Notes under the pieces: generated by a model
What the model was told of the DNA's origin: nothing
Database searches by the model: none
What the model saw: only the letters and a program-made list of their open reading frames with translations
Position numbers and translations under genes: made by a program
NCBI RefSeq assembly: GCF_027622875.1
Contig: NZ_JAPZVP010000020.1
Coordinates: forward strand, 1-64,000
Direction of reading: 5' to 3'
Source of the DNA: Glycomyces luteolus
GTDB lineage: Bacteria; Actinomycetota; Actinomycetes; Mycobacteriales; Micromonosporaceae
Length of the DNA: 64,000 bases
Shown: piece after piece, positions 1 through 8,609 of the stretch
Numbering within the stretch: the first letter of the stretch is position 1
Layout: each line of letters starts with the position of its first letter

Positions 1-929
1 CCCCCCCCCCCCCCCCACCCGCCCCGGGCGCCCGCCGCAAGCACCTCGGCGGCGCATCGCGCTGGACCGCCTTCGGCTTCGCCGCGCCGCTGCTCGCCTA
101 CCTGCTCGTGTTCTACGCGTACCCGTTGTGGCGCAACGTGGAACTGAGCGTCCACGACTACACCGTGCGGGCCTTCGTCCAAGGCGACCCCGAGTTCGCC
201 GGCTTCGCCAAATACGCCGAGGTCTTCGGCTCGGACTCCTTCGGCACCGCCGTGCTGAACACCGCGCTCTTCACCGTCGTCTCGATCGCCTTCCAGTACA
301 CGATCGGCCTCGCGCTGGCGGTGTTCTTCCGCAACAACTTCCGCCTCTCCGGCGTGCTCCGCGCGCTGTTCCTGGTGCCGTGGCTCCTGCCGCTCATCGT
401 CTCGTCCTCCACCTGGGCCTGGATGCTCAACAGCGAGAACGGGATCGTGAACTCCGTGATCGAGGCCTTCGGCGGCGAGCAGATCAACTGGCTCACCTCA
501 CCGGACACCGCGCTCACCGCTGTCATCATCGCCAACATCTGGCTGGGCATCCCGTTCAACCTGGTGATCCTCTACTCAGGACTCCAGCAGATCCCGCCGG
601 AGACCTACGAGGCCGCCTCCTTGGACGGCGCGAACGCCCGCGAGCAGTTCTGGCACATCACCCTGCCGCTCCTGCGCCCCGTCTCGGCGATCACGCTGCT
701 CCTCGGCTTCATCTACACGCTCAAGGTCGTCGACGTCATCTGGATCATGACCACCGGCGGCCCCGGCGACGCCTCGCTGACCCTTGCGGTCTGGTCCTAC
801 CGCGAAGCCTTCGGCACCGGGCAGCCCGACTTCTCGCCCGCCGCCGCGATCGGCAACCTGCTCATCGTCATCGCGCTTGTGTTCGGCTTCGTCCACCTGC
901 GCATCCAGCGGAACGGAGGCCCGCGATGA
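1..929 (+). CDS. Carbohydrate ABC transporter permease, MalF type (5' end outside window)
   Basis: Inner-membrane subunit of a sugar importer. The frame is open to the window edge, reading a proline-rich then basic N-terminus (from a run of 16 C) before the first membrane helix at about 70-125, so the true start lies upstream. Several further helices follow. The cytoplasmic EAA loop that docks the ATPase is visible as EAASLDGANAREQFWHITLP, which has the expected conserved glycine. The stop overlaps the start of the next permease (ATGA). The solute-binding protein gene is presumably upstream. Linkage to a GH127 gene suggests an arabinose-containing oligosaccharide as substrate; that is inference. 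Confidence 0.93.
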   Translation, partial: PPPPPPAPGARRKHLGGASRWTAFGFAAPLLAYLLVFYAYPLWRNVELSVHDYTVRAFVQGDPEFAGFAKYAEVFGSDSFGTAVLNTALFTVVSIAFQYTIGLALAVFFRNNFRLSGVLRALFLVPWLLPLIVSSSTWAWMLNSENGIVNSVIEAFGGEQINWLTSPDTALTAVIIANIWLGIPFNLVILYSGLQQIPPETYEAASLDGANAREQFWHITLPLLRPVSAITLLLGFIYTLKVVDVIWIMTTGGPGDASLTLAVWSYREAFGTGQPDFSPAAAIGNLLIVIALVFGFVHLRIQRNGGPR

Positions 930-1750
930 CCGCGCGACCGCTGTCTTCAAGAACGTGGTGGAAGACCGGCCTCGGGCTCGTCTTCACCGCGATCATGCTG
1001 TTCCCCGTCTACTGGATGGTGAACGTCTCCCTCACACCCACCGATGAGCTGCGCCAGACCAACTGGTTCCCGACGCACCCGACCCTCGAAGGGTTCGATG
1101 CCGCACTGGCCCAGCAGCTCCCGGCGCTCGGCACCAGCCTCGCCATCGGCGCGGGCTGCGTGCTGCTCACTATCGTCATCGCCGCGCCCGCGGGCTACGC
1201 CCTCGCGATCCTCAACCTGCGCGGCGGACGGGCGCTGAACTTCCTGCTGCTCGTGGCCCAGATGATCCCCGCGGTCGTCATGGCCATGGGCTTCTACGCG
1301 ATCTACGTGCGCCTCGGGATGCTGAACACGGTGTGGGGCCTCATCATCGCCGATTCGACTGTAGCCGTCCCCTTTGGAGTGCTGCTCTACACCACCTTCA
1401 TGGCGGGCATCCCGAGGGAACTCATCCAAGCCGCCCGCGTCGACGGCGCCGGCGCCTGGGGCACGTTCACCAAGATCGTCCTCCCGGTGAGCCGCAACTC
1501 GACGCTCACCGTGTCGCTCTTCGCGTTCCTGTGGGCCTGGTCGGACTTCATCTTCGCCTCGACCCTCAGCCGCTCGAGCGAATACGTGCCGATCACCCTC
1601 GGGATCTACCAGTACATCGGCAACAACACGACACAGTGGAACGCGATCATGGCGACGGCCGTCGTCGCCTCGCTCCCCGCGGCGATCCTCCTGGTCGTCG
1701 CCCAACGATATGTGGCCGCCGGCGTGACCGCCGGTGCCGTGAAGGACTGA
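926..1750 (+). CDS. Carbohydrate ABC transporter permease, MalG type
   Basis: Second permease of the sugar importer, 274 aa, the usual length. The ATG at 926 overlaps the stop of the preceding gene as ATGA, which fixes the start and implies translational coupling. There are about six membrane helices, and the EAA loop reads ELIQAARVDGAGAWGTF before the last two. The first and longest periplasmic loop follows helix 1, as in MalG-type subunits. No ATPase gene is present, which is typical of actinobacterial sugar importers that share a housekeeping MsiK-like ATPase. The GH127 gene starts 4 bp after the stop, so the three genes form one transcription unit. Confidence 0.95.
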   Translation: MTARPLSSRTWWKTGLGLVFTAIMLFPVYWMVNVSLTPTDELRQTNWFPTHPTLEGFDAALAQQLPALGTSLAIGAGCVLLTIVIAAPAGYALAILNLRGGRALNFLLLVAQMIPAVVMAMGFYAIYVRLGMLNTVWGLIIADSTVAVPFGVLLYTTFMAGIPRELIQAARVDGAGAWGTFTKIVLPVSRNSTLTVSLFAFLWAWSDFIFASTLSRSSEYVPITLGIYQYIGNNTTQWNAIMATAVVASLPAAILLVVAQRYVAAGVTAGAVKD

Positions 1751-1754
1751 ACCA

Positions 1755-3659
1755 GTGCGAGACAACACCGTCCCAGTCGACGCCCCCGGCCGTCTGCGAG
1801 GCATCGGCGTGGACGAATTCCGGCTCCAAGGCGGGTTCTGGGGAGGGCTCCAGGCGGTCAACACCGCCGCCACCCTCCAGCACTGCCTGGAGTGGATGGA
1901 AGGCCTCGGCTGGATCGCGAACTTCGACCGCGTCGCCCAAGGCGCCACGGATGGGGAACGGCCCGGATGGCAGTTCTCCGACTCGGAGGTCTACAAGCTC
2001 ATGGAGGCCCTGGCCTGGGAGCACGGCAGGACCGGCTCGGACTGGGCCGACGAGGCCTTCGTCGCCCTGACCGAGCGCGTGGCCGCCGCGCAGGACGACG
2101 ACGGGTATCTCAACACCTGCTACGGCCATGCGGGCCAACCGGATCGATACACCGACCTCTCCTCCGGCCACGAGCTGTACTGCACGGGCCATCTGCTGCA
2201 GGCCGCCGTGGCGCGACTGCGGACTGCAGGGGAGGACAAGCTGGTCGAGGTCGCCCGGCGAGCGGCCGACGAGGTCTGCCGGACGTTCGGTGCGGACGGC
2301 CGGAACGGCATCTGCGGCCACCCCGAGATCGAAGTCGGCCTTGCGGAACTGGGCCGCGCCCTGGGCGAGCCCCGCTACACCGAACAGGCCCGCCTCTTCA
2401 TCGAACGCCGGGGCCGGGGCACGCTCAAACCCGTCACGCTGCTGGACGCCTCCTATTTCCAGGACGACGTCCCGGTGCGCGAAGCGGACGCCTGGCGCGG
2501 CCACGCGGTGCGGGCGCTCTACCTGGCGGCGGGCGCGGTCGACGTCGCCGTCGACACGAACGACGACGACCTGCTCCATGCCGTTGAGCGCCAATGGGCT
2601 CACTCGGTCGAACGCCGCACGTACCTCACCGGCGGCATGGGCTCGCGCCACCAGGACGAGGGCTTCGGCGAGGACTGGGAACTCCCGCCGGACCGCGCCT
2701 ACTGCGAGACCTGTGCCGGTATCGCCTCGAACATGGTGTCGTGGCGGCTCTACATGGCGACGGGCGAGGTCAAGTACGCGGACCTGATGGAACGGACCTT
2801 CTACAACGTCATCGCCGCGTCCCCGGCCGAGGACGGGAAGGCCTTCTTCTACGCGAACCCGCTCCACCAGCGAAGTGCCGCGGCGGATGTCAGGCCCGAC
2901 GAGGTCAATCCAAGAGCCGAGGGCGGCGTGCGCGCCCCGTGGTTCGACGTCTCCTGCTGCCCGACCAACCTGGCGAGAACGCTCGCCAGCTGGCAGGCCT
3001 ACGCCGCGTCAGTCGAGGGCAACCAGGTCTCGCTCCTCCAATACGCCAACGGCGACATGCGGATCGCGCTCGACGACGGCGAAGAGCTGGCCCTCCGGAT
3101 CTCGACGGGATACCCGCAAACTGGCTCGATCCGAATCGAAGTCCTGGAAATCACCGGTGAGCAGGTCGAACTCCGGCTCCGGATCCCGCACTGGGCCGAG
3201 GGATCGAGCCTTGTCATTGCATCGGCGGCGTACTCGGTGGAACCCGGTTGGGCGACGGTCCGAGGCCCGCTGGAAGTCGGGACGGTGCTGGAACTCAATC
3301 TGCCCGTGGAACCGCGATTCACCTGGCCGGACGAGCGCATCGACGCCGTGCGGGGCTGCGTGGCGGTGGAGCGCGGCCCGCTGGTCCTGTGCGTCGAATC
3401 CACCGACCTCCCTGAACCCCAAACGATCGAAACACTTCGGATCGACGCTTCGCAACCGCCGCTGGCCGAAGGAGACGGAGCGATCGTCCAGGCGGCCTCA
3501 GCCCTCGCCGCACCTGCGAATTCCGGCTCGCTGCCGTACCGCTCGACTCCAGCGAGCAGGGAACGATCCGCAGTGACCACCGGAATCCGCCTGATCCCGT
3601 ACCACCGCTGGGCCCAGCGAAGCAGCGCGGCAATGCGGGTCTTCCTCCCTGCGGTCTGA
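1755..3659 (+). CDS. GH127 family beta-L-arabinofuranosidase, cytoplasmic
   Basis: Predicted to release L-arabinose from beta-L-arabinofuranosides, as the Bifidobacterium HypBA1 family does. It is 634 aa, the family's usual length, starting with GTG 4 bp after the permease stop. The GH127 metal/nucleophile signature is intact: Glu318 and Cys320 in YCETC, and the Cys401-Cys402 pair in DVSCC, matching the Glu-Cys and Cys-Cys zinc site of HypBA1 with similar spacing. There is no signal peptide, so it should act on imported sugars. The C-terminal beta-domain ends with the typical LIPYHRWAQR stretch, showing the 3' end is genuine even though the opposite-strand gene overlaps its last ~160 bp. Confidence 0.92.
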   Translation: MRDNTVPVDAPGRLRGIGVDEFRLQGGFWGGLQAVNTAATLQHCLEWMEGLGWIANFDRVAQGATDGERPGWQFSDSEVYKLMEALAWEHGRTGSDWADEAFVALTERVAAAQDDDGYLNTCYGHAGQPDRYTDLSSGHELYCTGHLLQAAVARLRTAGEDKLVEVARRAADEVCRTFGADGRNGICGHPEIEVGLAELGRALGEPRYTEQARLFIERRGRGTLKPVTLLDASYFQDDVPVREADAWRGHAVRALYLAAGAVDVAVDTNDDDLLHAVERQWAHSVERRTYLTGGMGSRHQDEGFGEDWELPPDRAYCETCAGIASNMVSWRLYMATGEVKYADLMERTFYNVIAASPAEDGKAFFYANPLHQRSAAADVRPDEVNPRAEGGVRAPWFDVSCCPTNLARTLASWQAYAASVEGNQVSLLQYANGDMRIALDDGEELALRISTGYPQTGSIRIEVLEITGEQVELRLRIPHWAEGSSLVIASAAYSVEPGWATVRGPLEVGTVLELNLPVEPRFTWPDERIDAVRGCVAVERGPLVLCVESTDLPEPQTIETLRIDASQPPLAEGDGAIVQAASALAAPANSGSLPYRSTPASRERSAVTTGIRLIPYHRWAQRSSAAMRVFLPAV

Positions 3660-4247
3660 CACCGGCCGCACGGTTCGGCGGTCATCGTGCCTGGATAAGC
3701 GCTTCTCCCACACCGGTTCGGGCGGCAGTCCGCGCTCTGTGCGGGCGCGGTCGGTCAGTTCCTGCACCAGCGCCGTCTTCGCTTTCGCGTACTCGCCGGG
3801 CGCCGTGCCCGCTGCCACGATCTCGCGCTTGCGGTTCGCATAGCGGGCCGCGTCCTCCGGGTGGTGCCGCAGGTAGTCGCGGAGGATCCGCTGGTTCCTC
3901 GTCGGCCAGCTCTCCAGGGTGACGACGTGCAGGATGTGGGTGCGAACGCCGCTGTCGGCGCGGACGAACAGCAGCCGGTCGGTCATGCCGTTGTCGTGCG
4001 GTCGAAACCCGTTGTCTGCCAGCGCCTCCAGATGGGGCCCGACTTCGTCGAGTTCGCGCACGGCGGCCATCAGGTCGATGACGGGCTTGGCCGCCAGCCC
4101 GGGCACGGCCGTGGAGCCGATGTGCTCGATCGCCGCGAACAGGCCGGGCGCGGCGGCGTTGAGTGCGTCGATGGCCTCGGCGGCCTGGCGGGGCCAGTCG
4201 GGGTCGTAAACGAGGATGCGGAGGCCTCCGGCTTTGTAGGTGGTCAA
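3498..4247 (-). CDS. GrpB family protein (UPF0157, nucleotidyltransferase fold)
   Basis: The first ~175 residues look like a complete GrpB domain, including YDPDWP near the N-terminus, the IEHIGSTAVPGLAAKPVIDL core typical of the nucleotidyltransferase-like fold, and the YAKAKTALVQEL helix near its end. The TTG start at 4247 shares TTGA with the stop of the upstream kinase-like gene, which supports both this start and co-translation. GrpB proteins are normally about 170-190 aa; this frame runs on for ~70 low-complexity arginine-rich residues antisense to the GH127 3' end. The native stop may have been lost. The biochemical role is not established. Confidence 0.82.
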   Translation of the reverse strand: MTTYKAGGLRILVYDPDWPRQAAEAIDALNAAAPGLFAAIEHIGSTAVPGLAAKPVIDLMAAVRELDEVGPHLEALADNGFRPHDNGMTDRLLFVRADSGVRTHILHVVTLESWPTRNQRILRDYLRHHPEDAARYANRKREIVAAGTAPGEYAKAKTALVQELTDRARTERGLPPEPVWEKRLSRHDDRRTVRPVSDRREEDPHCRAASLGPAVVRDQADSGGHCGSFPARWSRAVRQRAGIRRCGEG

Positions 4248-5122
4248 CGCAGGATGCGTGCGAGGGCCGCTTCACCGGCGGGCTTCCAGGTTGGTTTACC
4301 ACCAGCCCATCCACGTTCGCCCGCGATGCCGATATCGAGCAGGACCAGTGCCTTGACGAGCGCCAGGGCGCGGGCGCGCAGCACGGTGGCCTCGTCGGCC
4401 GCCTTGTACGCGTTGAAGAACGCCTCGTCGGCGCCGTCGGGTAGCAGGATCCACGCGGCGGCGAGGTCGACGGCGGGGTCGCCGACGAAGAGTTCGCCGA
4501 AGTCGATTACACCGGCGAGGGCGCCGTCCTTGACAACGACATTGGCCGGGTGCAGGTCGCCATGGAGCCACACACCGGGCCGGTCGTGTCGAGGCGCCTC
4601 GCGCGCGGTCCGCCAGACGGTGCGAGCGCGGTCGGCGTCCACGTCGGGGTGGCGTTCGAGTGCCTGCTCGAAGTGCTTGTCCATGGTGTGGAGGGCCGCG
4701 CCGCGGCCGTCGTTGGCGGGGGTGTCAGCGGGACCTTCGGTGTGGAGCGCGGTGAGGAACTCGGCTAGCACGGTGGCCGATTCGGCGTCGGCGATCGGTG
4801 CGATGTCGGCGGGCGTGCCGTGTACCCAGGTGGTGATGAGCCAGGAGTGCGGGAAGCGCTCGGACGGTTGGCCGAGCCTGGTGGGCACCGGGATGGGAAG
4901 CGGCAGCCGAGACGCCAGGTCGGGGAGCCGATTGTGCTCTCTCTCGAGGAGCTCAGGGGCCTCTTCGGTGCGGGGAATGCGGACCGCCAGGTCGGGGCCG
5001 AGGCGCCACATCTGGTTGGTCCAGCCGCCGTCCACGGCCTTGATCTCGAGTCCGGCCAGGTCGGGGTGCTGCTGCTCCAGGAGGTCTCGCAGCAGCCGCT
5101 CGTCGATCGCCCAGTCGCTCAA
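4244..5122 (-). CDS. Aminoglycoside phosphotransferase (APH) family kinase
   Basis: Protein-kinase-fold small-molecule kinase, 292 aa. The catalytic Brenner motif is intact (HGDLHPANVVV) and the metal-binding segment reads GVIDFGEL, both in the expected C-terminal half. An N-terminal nucleotide-binding lobe precedes them (GGWTNQMWRLG, then AVRIPRT with the lysine-equivalent position occupied by Arg). TTG start with a GAAGGG-type ribosome site about 10 bp upstream. It lies first in a two-gene operon with the GrpB-like gene. These proteins act on aminoglycosides, macrolides or ordinary metabolites; the substrate cannot be told from sequence alone. Confidence 0.88.
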   Translation of the reverse strand: MSDWAIDERLLRDLLEQQHPDLAGLEIKAVDGGWTNQMWRLGPDLAVRIPRTEEAPELLEREHNRLPDLASRLPLPIPVPTRLGQPSERFPHSWLITTWVHGTPADIAPIADAESATVLAEFLTALHTEGPADTPANDGRGAALHTMDKHFEQALERHPDVDADRARTVWRTAREAPRHDRPGVWLHGDLHPANVVVKDGALAGVIDFGELFVGDPAVDLAAAWILLPDGADEAFFNAYKAADEATVLRARALALVKALVLLDIGIAGERGWAGGKPTWKPAGEAALARILR

Positions 5123-5334
5123 TTGGAGTCCCTTCGCCGCAGGTTCGCGGCCACCCTACCCGAATTGGGAGAACACGAACCTTGTCAAGAGCCGTCCGAA
5201 CCGCGCTGGAGCCACGTTGACCTTGGGCGCTGGACGGGCAGCGGCGACGTCAATGCTGCGGTCCTGGCTTTCGGGGCCGTTGGGTGTTGGTTAGAGCGGG
5301 CTGCGACGACGAGGTGGGGGTTCCCGTCGGGGGC

Positions 5335-5366
5335 GGATTCTCGGATTCTCGGATTCTCGGATTCTC
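5335..5366. repeat. 8-bp microsatellite, four copies of GGATTCTC
   Basis: Four perfect head-to-tail copies of GGATTCTC, then a decayed fifth. No gene covers it. Confidence 0.95.
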
Positions 5367-5434
5367 GGATTTCCGGTCCGATTCGGATGCGGCTCAGGCG
5401 ATCGGCGACGAAGGGATCTGATCAGATCTAGCTT

Positions 5435-5466
5435 GGCTGTCCGGCTGTCCGGCTGTCCGGCTGTCC
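5435..5466. repeat. 8-bp microsatellite, four copies of GGCTGTCC
   Basis: Four perfect head-to-tail copies of GGCTGTCC, a different octamer starting exactly 100 bp after the previous array. It sits just before the 76-bp repeats. Confidence 0.95.
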
Positions 5467-5495
5467 GGTGCGGTGGTGGCTGCTGTTCAGGCGGG

Positions 5496-5952
5496 CAGCG
5501 ACGACGAGGTTCGCGCAGGCTCTGTGAGCTGCTGCGGCTTCCCGGTGCGATGGTGCCTGCGGCTCAACCAATCAGCGATAACAGGGCGGGGAAGGGGATC
5601 GGGTTCGTCTCCGGCTTCCCGGTCGGCTCGGGTCAAGGCTCAGGCAGGCAGCGACGACAAGGCGGGGAAGGAGACCGGGCGCGTCTCCGGCTTCCCGGCC
5701 GGCTCGGGTCCGGGCTCAACCGATCAGCGACGACAGGGCGGGGAAGGGGACCGTGCGCGTCTCCGGCCTCCCGGCCGGCTCAGGTCCGGGCTCAACCAAT
5801 CAGCGACGACAGGGCGGGGAAGGGGTCCGGGTTCGTCTCTGGCTTCCCGGTCGGCTCGGGTCCGGGCTCAACCAATCAGCGACGACAGGGCAGTGAAGGG
5901 GATCGGGTTCGTCTCCGGCTTCCCGGCTGGTTCGGTTTCGGGTCTGAGTGGG
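5496..5952. repeat. 76-bp tandem repeat array, about six copies
   Basis: Copies begin at 5496 (degenerate, 77 bp), 5573, 5649, 5725, 5801 and 5877, so the period is exactly 76 bp over five intervals. Each unit starts CAGCGACGACAGGGCGGGGA and ends near CCGGGCTCAACCAAT. Because 76 is not a multiple of three, successive units are read in different frames, so the array is not a protein repeat. The stop codon of the opposite-strand HNH gene lies at the junction near 5800, so that gene's last codons come from repeat sequence. Confidence 0.93.
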
Positions 5953-7665
5953 CGGCGGCGGGTGGGTGTGGGCTGGGGTGGGTTGTCGTTGCCGGGCATG
6001 GCGGTAGGCCCGAACCTGGTGGGGGTTCGAGCTGGGGGGCTGGCCTCGGCAGGCCGGTGGTGTGCCTTCCCTTCCCCGCCCCGGCTGCCACCGTGGCGGG
6101 CACCCTAACCAGGGCGGAGGGCCGCCGGGGACTGCCGGTCCGGCCGGGGGTGTCGGCGTGCCGTACGTTTCTCGGCATTTCGCTTTCGCCGCTCGCATGG
6201 CTTTCACGGCTCGGTCGTGGTCGATGGCTTCGGCGAGGGCGTCGAGGTCGGGTTTCAGTGTCTCGGACCATTCGGTGCGGTAGAGCCCGGTCGGGAAGTA
6301 GTCGAAGTCGTCATCTCGGTGCTCGGCATCCATGTCGGCATCGGTGCGCCAGTCACTGCACCCGCACCCATCACCTTCGCTGGGGCCCTGGCCGCCCTGG
6401 CTTGGACCGGTCTGGGTGTCGTGGCTGTCGTGGTGGGTGATGATCGCGGTGCCGGGGCCGGTCTTCTCGATCGTCCAGCCGGGGGTGTGGATGCGGCCGT
6501 GGTGGAAGCGGCAGAGCAGGATCAGGTTCTCAGCGACGGTGGGTCCGCTGTCGGCCCAGTGCTGGAGGTGGTGGGCCTCGGTCCAAGCCACGGGGCGCCC
6601 GCACCCGTGCCAGGCGCACCCGTCGGGCTGCTCGAGTTCGAGTTTGCGGCGGAGCGCGGTGTTGGGGAGGCGCTCGGCGCGGCCCAGTTCGACCGCTTCG
6701 CCGGTGCGGTAGTTGAAGACGGCGGGGATGATGGCGGCTTCGCAGGCGAGGAGCCGGGCGCGGGCGAGACTGATCGGCTGGCCTTCCAGGAGCGGGGTGC
6801 GGCCGGTGTCGCGGCCTTGCAGCGTCTCGATGTCCACCACCAGGTTGAGGGTGGCGGTGTGGCCGTGCCGGGTCGATGCCTGCGGGGAGGCGCCGTAGCC
6901 GGCCAGGAGCTGGTGCAGGGCTTCGGCGTGCCGGTTGGCTTGCGGGGGCAGGATGCCGTCGGTGTCGGTCTCGTCTTGGCGGGGCGGGGGGCAGGCGGTC
7001 TTGAGGTACTTCTCCAGCAGCCGCCCGGTCGCGTCCGAGAGTTGGCCTTCCAACGCCCACATGCCGTTGTGCTGCGGGGTCAGGTCGAGGCGCTGCATGG
7101 ACTGCTGCCCGAGCTCGTCGAACAGCTCGGTCGCTTCGGCGATGGAGGCCCACAGTTCGTCGAGGTGGCGGCGCAGGTCTTTGAAAGTGGCATGGGTGCA
7201 GTACTCGGTGACCATCGCTTCGGGGGTGGTGCACAGAGTCTGGGGGTCGAAGGGGGAGGGGACCGGGGTGGTGAAGGGGGTGCGGGCGAAGTGGCGCATG
7301 GCCGTGGTCTGGTCGAGCTGGCGGACCGCGAAGGCGACCTGGTCGATCCTGGCTTTCCCGGTCGTCGCCGCCTCAGCGAGCACACGGAACTTCCCCGAGA
7401 GCCGGGCGATGGCCGCGATGGCGCCTGCGGTGTTGAACGTGAAGTCGAACTGGGAGACCAGGAGGTCGCGGAGGGCGGAGAAGCCGAACTCGGAGCGGTG
7501 CAGGCCTTGCTCTTTCATCGCGATCACTGCCGAGAGCACTTGGGCGTGCTGGGTGTTGATGGCGGCGGCGGCCTCGTCGAGGGTGGAGCGGATAGCCGCT
7601 GCCTGGGCGGGCCGGTCGGAGGCCAGGGGAGGGAAAGGATTCGGGGTGGTGGTGCAGCGGCTCAT
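5800..7665 (-). CDS. DUF222 / HNH endonuclease domain protein (13E12-repeat family type)
   Basis: 621 aa. The N-terminal ~300 residues are the helical DUF222 region. A compact HNH nuclease follows at about residues 345-395: a Cys-containing strand CAWHGCGRP, the paired histidines in TEAHHLQHW (residues 365-366), and ENLILLCRFHHGRIH, giving the complete HNH metal site. The C-terminal ~200 residues are low-complexity and proline-rich, and the last ones are encoded by a 76-bp repeat. Actinobacteria carry many copies of this family (for example the mycobacterial 13E12 repeats). Function is unproven, but mobile or nuclease behaviour is the usual suspicion. Confidence 0.9.
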   Translation of the reverse strand: MSRCTTTPNPFPPLASDRPAQAAAIRSTLDEAAAAINTQHAQVLSAVIAMKEQGLHRSEFGFSALRDLLVSQFDFTFNTAGAIAAIARLSGKFRVLAEAATTGKARIDQVAFAVRQLDQTTAMRHFARTPFTTPVPSPFDPQTLCTTPEAMVTEYCTHATFKDLRRHLDELWASIAEATELFDELGQQSMQRLDLTPQHNGMWALEGQLSDATGRLLEKYLKTACPPPRQDETDTDGILPPQANRHAEALHQLLAGYGASPQASTRHGHTATLNLVVDIETLQGRDTGRTPLLEGQPISLARARLLACEAAIIPAVFNYRTGEAVELGRAERLPNTALRRKLELEQPDGCAWHGCGRPVAWTEAHHLQHWADSGPTVAENLILLCRFHHGRIHTPGWTIEKTGPGTAIITHHDSHDTQTGPSQGGQGPSEGDGCGCSDWRTDADMDAEHRDDDFDYFPTGLYRTEWSETLKPDLDALAEAIDHDRAVKAMRAAKAKCRETYGTPTPPAGPAVPGGPPPWLGCPPRWQPGRGREGTPPACRGQPPSSNPHQVRAYRHARQRQPTPAHTHPPPPTQTRNRTSREAGDEPDPLHCPVVADWLSPDPSRPGSQRRTRTPSPPCRR

Positions 7666-7844
7666 GGGCCCTTTCGCCTCCCTTCCTGTTCTCGAATGTC
7701 CTACCGGTTTTCGCTTCCGTGTTCGTAGTTCAATAGTGACCGATCAGGGAGGCGGTGTCATCACCCAATGGGGTGAACATTCCATGAGGGACATTCACGG
7801 AGGCCTCCAGACCGCCTGGGGCGCAGGACAGGCCGGGAGAAGTT

Positions 7845-8013
7845 CGGACCTCCGCCGCTCCACCTCCGCGCTGCCAGGCGGCCACATGACACGCCCCGAC
7901 CGACTACCGCCCCTTTGTCGCCGCCCGCTTGAAGCCCGCACGAATCAGACCCCACAGCCGAACAGGGTCCCCACCCAACCCGCCACCGCTTCGTCACCGC
8001 CCGCTTGAAGCCC
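7845..8013. repeat. Degenerate inverted copies of the 76-bp repeat
   Basis: The 17-bp word CCGCCCGCTTGAAGCCC occurs at 7921 and 7997, again exactly 76 bp apart. The surrounding text (CCGCCC..TTTGTCGCCG...TTGAAGCCCGCAC and CGAACAGGGTCCCC) aligns by eye with the reverse complement of the array at 5496-5952. These look like old copies on the other side of the HNH gene, in opposite orientation. The 385 bp from 7666 to 8050 holds no supported gene. Confidence 0.6.
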
Positions 8014-8050
8014 AGGTCGATCAATGCGGGAGAAGCAGTTCCATCCCTGA

Positions 8051-8554
8051 TTAGGCTGCGGTGCAACCGTCCGCGGCTTTGCGATACCGCTCAAGGGTTT
8101 CGACCGTCTGCCGCAGCGACTTCGGCTGGCGGAGCCAGCGCAGGCATTTCAGGGCGCTGGGGCGATGGTTGCCGGTCGCGGTGCGGATCTCGACCTCCCA
8201 GGTCCGAGAGTCGCCGCCGACTTCGATCGCCGTGATGTCCTTCCAAGCCAGCCGGATCTCGCTCGCCGATTCGACGAAGGTGACGCCTTGCTCGTCGAGG
8301 ATCATCTTGCAGCGCAGACCGAGTGCATTGCCGATTGCGGCGCCGAGGATGACCAGGTAGAGGCAGCCGCCCAGCAGCGTCTCGATGACGCCCTCGTCGT
8401 TTCCTCCGACGATGAGGAATACCGGCACGGCGACCGACATGTAGCCGAGCAGGACGACGGCGGCGAGTTTCCGTGCGAACGCCGCGCGGCAGCGGATGGT
8501 GAGGGGTTCGTCCACGACCTGAGGATAGAGGCAGCCCTCCAAAGGGGCGGGCAC
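8051..8554 (-). CDS. Small membrane protein with PH-like domain
   Basis: 167 aa from a GTG start. Two hydrophobic helices (about residues 29-50 and 60-80) are followed by a soluble segment, ILDEQGVTFVESASEIRLAW, of the kind found in bacterial PH (bPH) domains, where a strand-rich sheet follows two membrane spans. The start is uncertain because no convincing ribosome site precedes it. It lies beyond the terminator of the ABC export operon and is probably transcribed separately. No specific function can be assigned. Confidence 0.65.
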   Translation of the reverse strand: MPAPLEGCLYPQVVDEPLTIRCRAAFARKLAAVVLLGYMSVAVPVFLIVGGNDEGVIETLLGGCLYLVILGAAIGNALGLRCKMILDEQGVTFVESASEIRLAWKDITAIEVGGDSRTWEVEIRTATGNHRPSALKCLRWLRQPKSLRQTVETLERYRKAADGCTAA

Positions 8555-8559
8555 GGCGG

Positions 8560-8586
8560 CGGCCCCGGACCTGTGCGGTCCGGGGC
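8560..8586 (-). terminator. Terminator hairpin of the ABC export operon
   Basis: Perfect 11-bp stem GGCCCCGGACC / GGTCCGGGGCC with a 5-nt loop, about 25 bp beyond the permease stop. There is no U run, as is common in actinobacteria. Confidence 0.75.
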
Positions 8587-8609
8587 CGGCCGTTTCCTGG
8601 TGGCGGTGG

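Noticed and set aside
128-925. Long open frame upstream of and in frame with the second permease
   Set aside because: Its first ~266 codons are an arginine-rich shadow of the first permease; the real start is the ATG at 926 with the ATGA overlap.
947-1948. Open frame on the minus strand across the permease and GH127 genes
   Set aside because: Translation is Arg/Gly/Asp-rich with no motif; it is the antisense of well-supported genes.
5433-6440. Plus-strand frames through the 76-bp repeats
   Set aside because: The repeat period is not a multiple of three and the translations are Gly/Arg-rich without domains; no ribosome site.
6217-7728. 503-residue plus-strand frame opposite the HNH gene
   Set aside because: Composition (Gly/Val/Glu-rich) is the usual antisense shadow; the HNH motif is on the minus strand.
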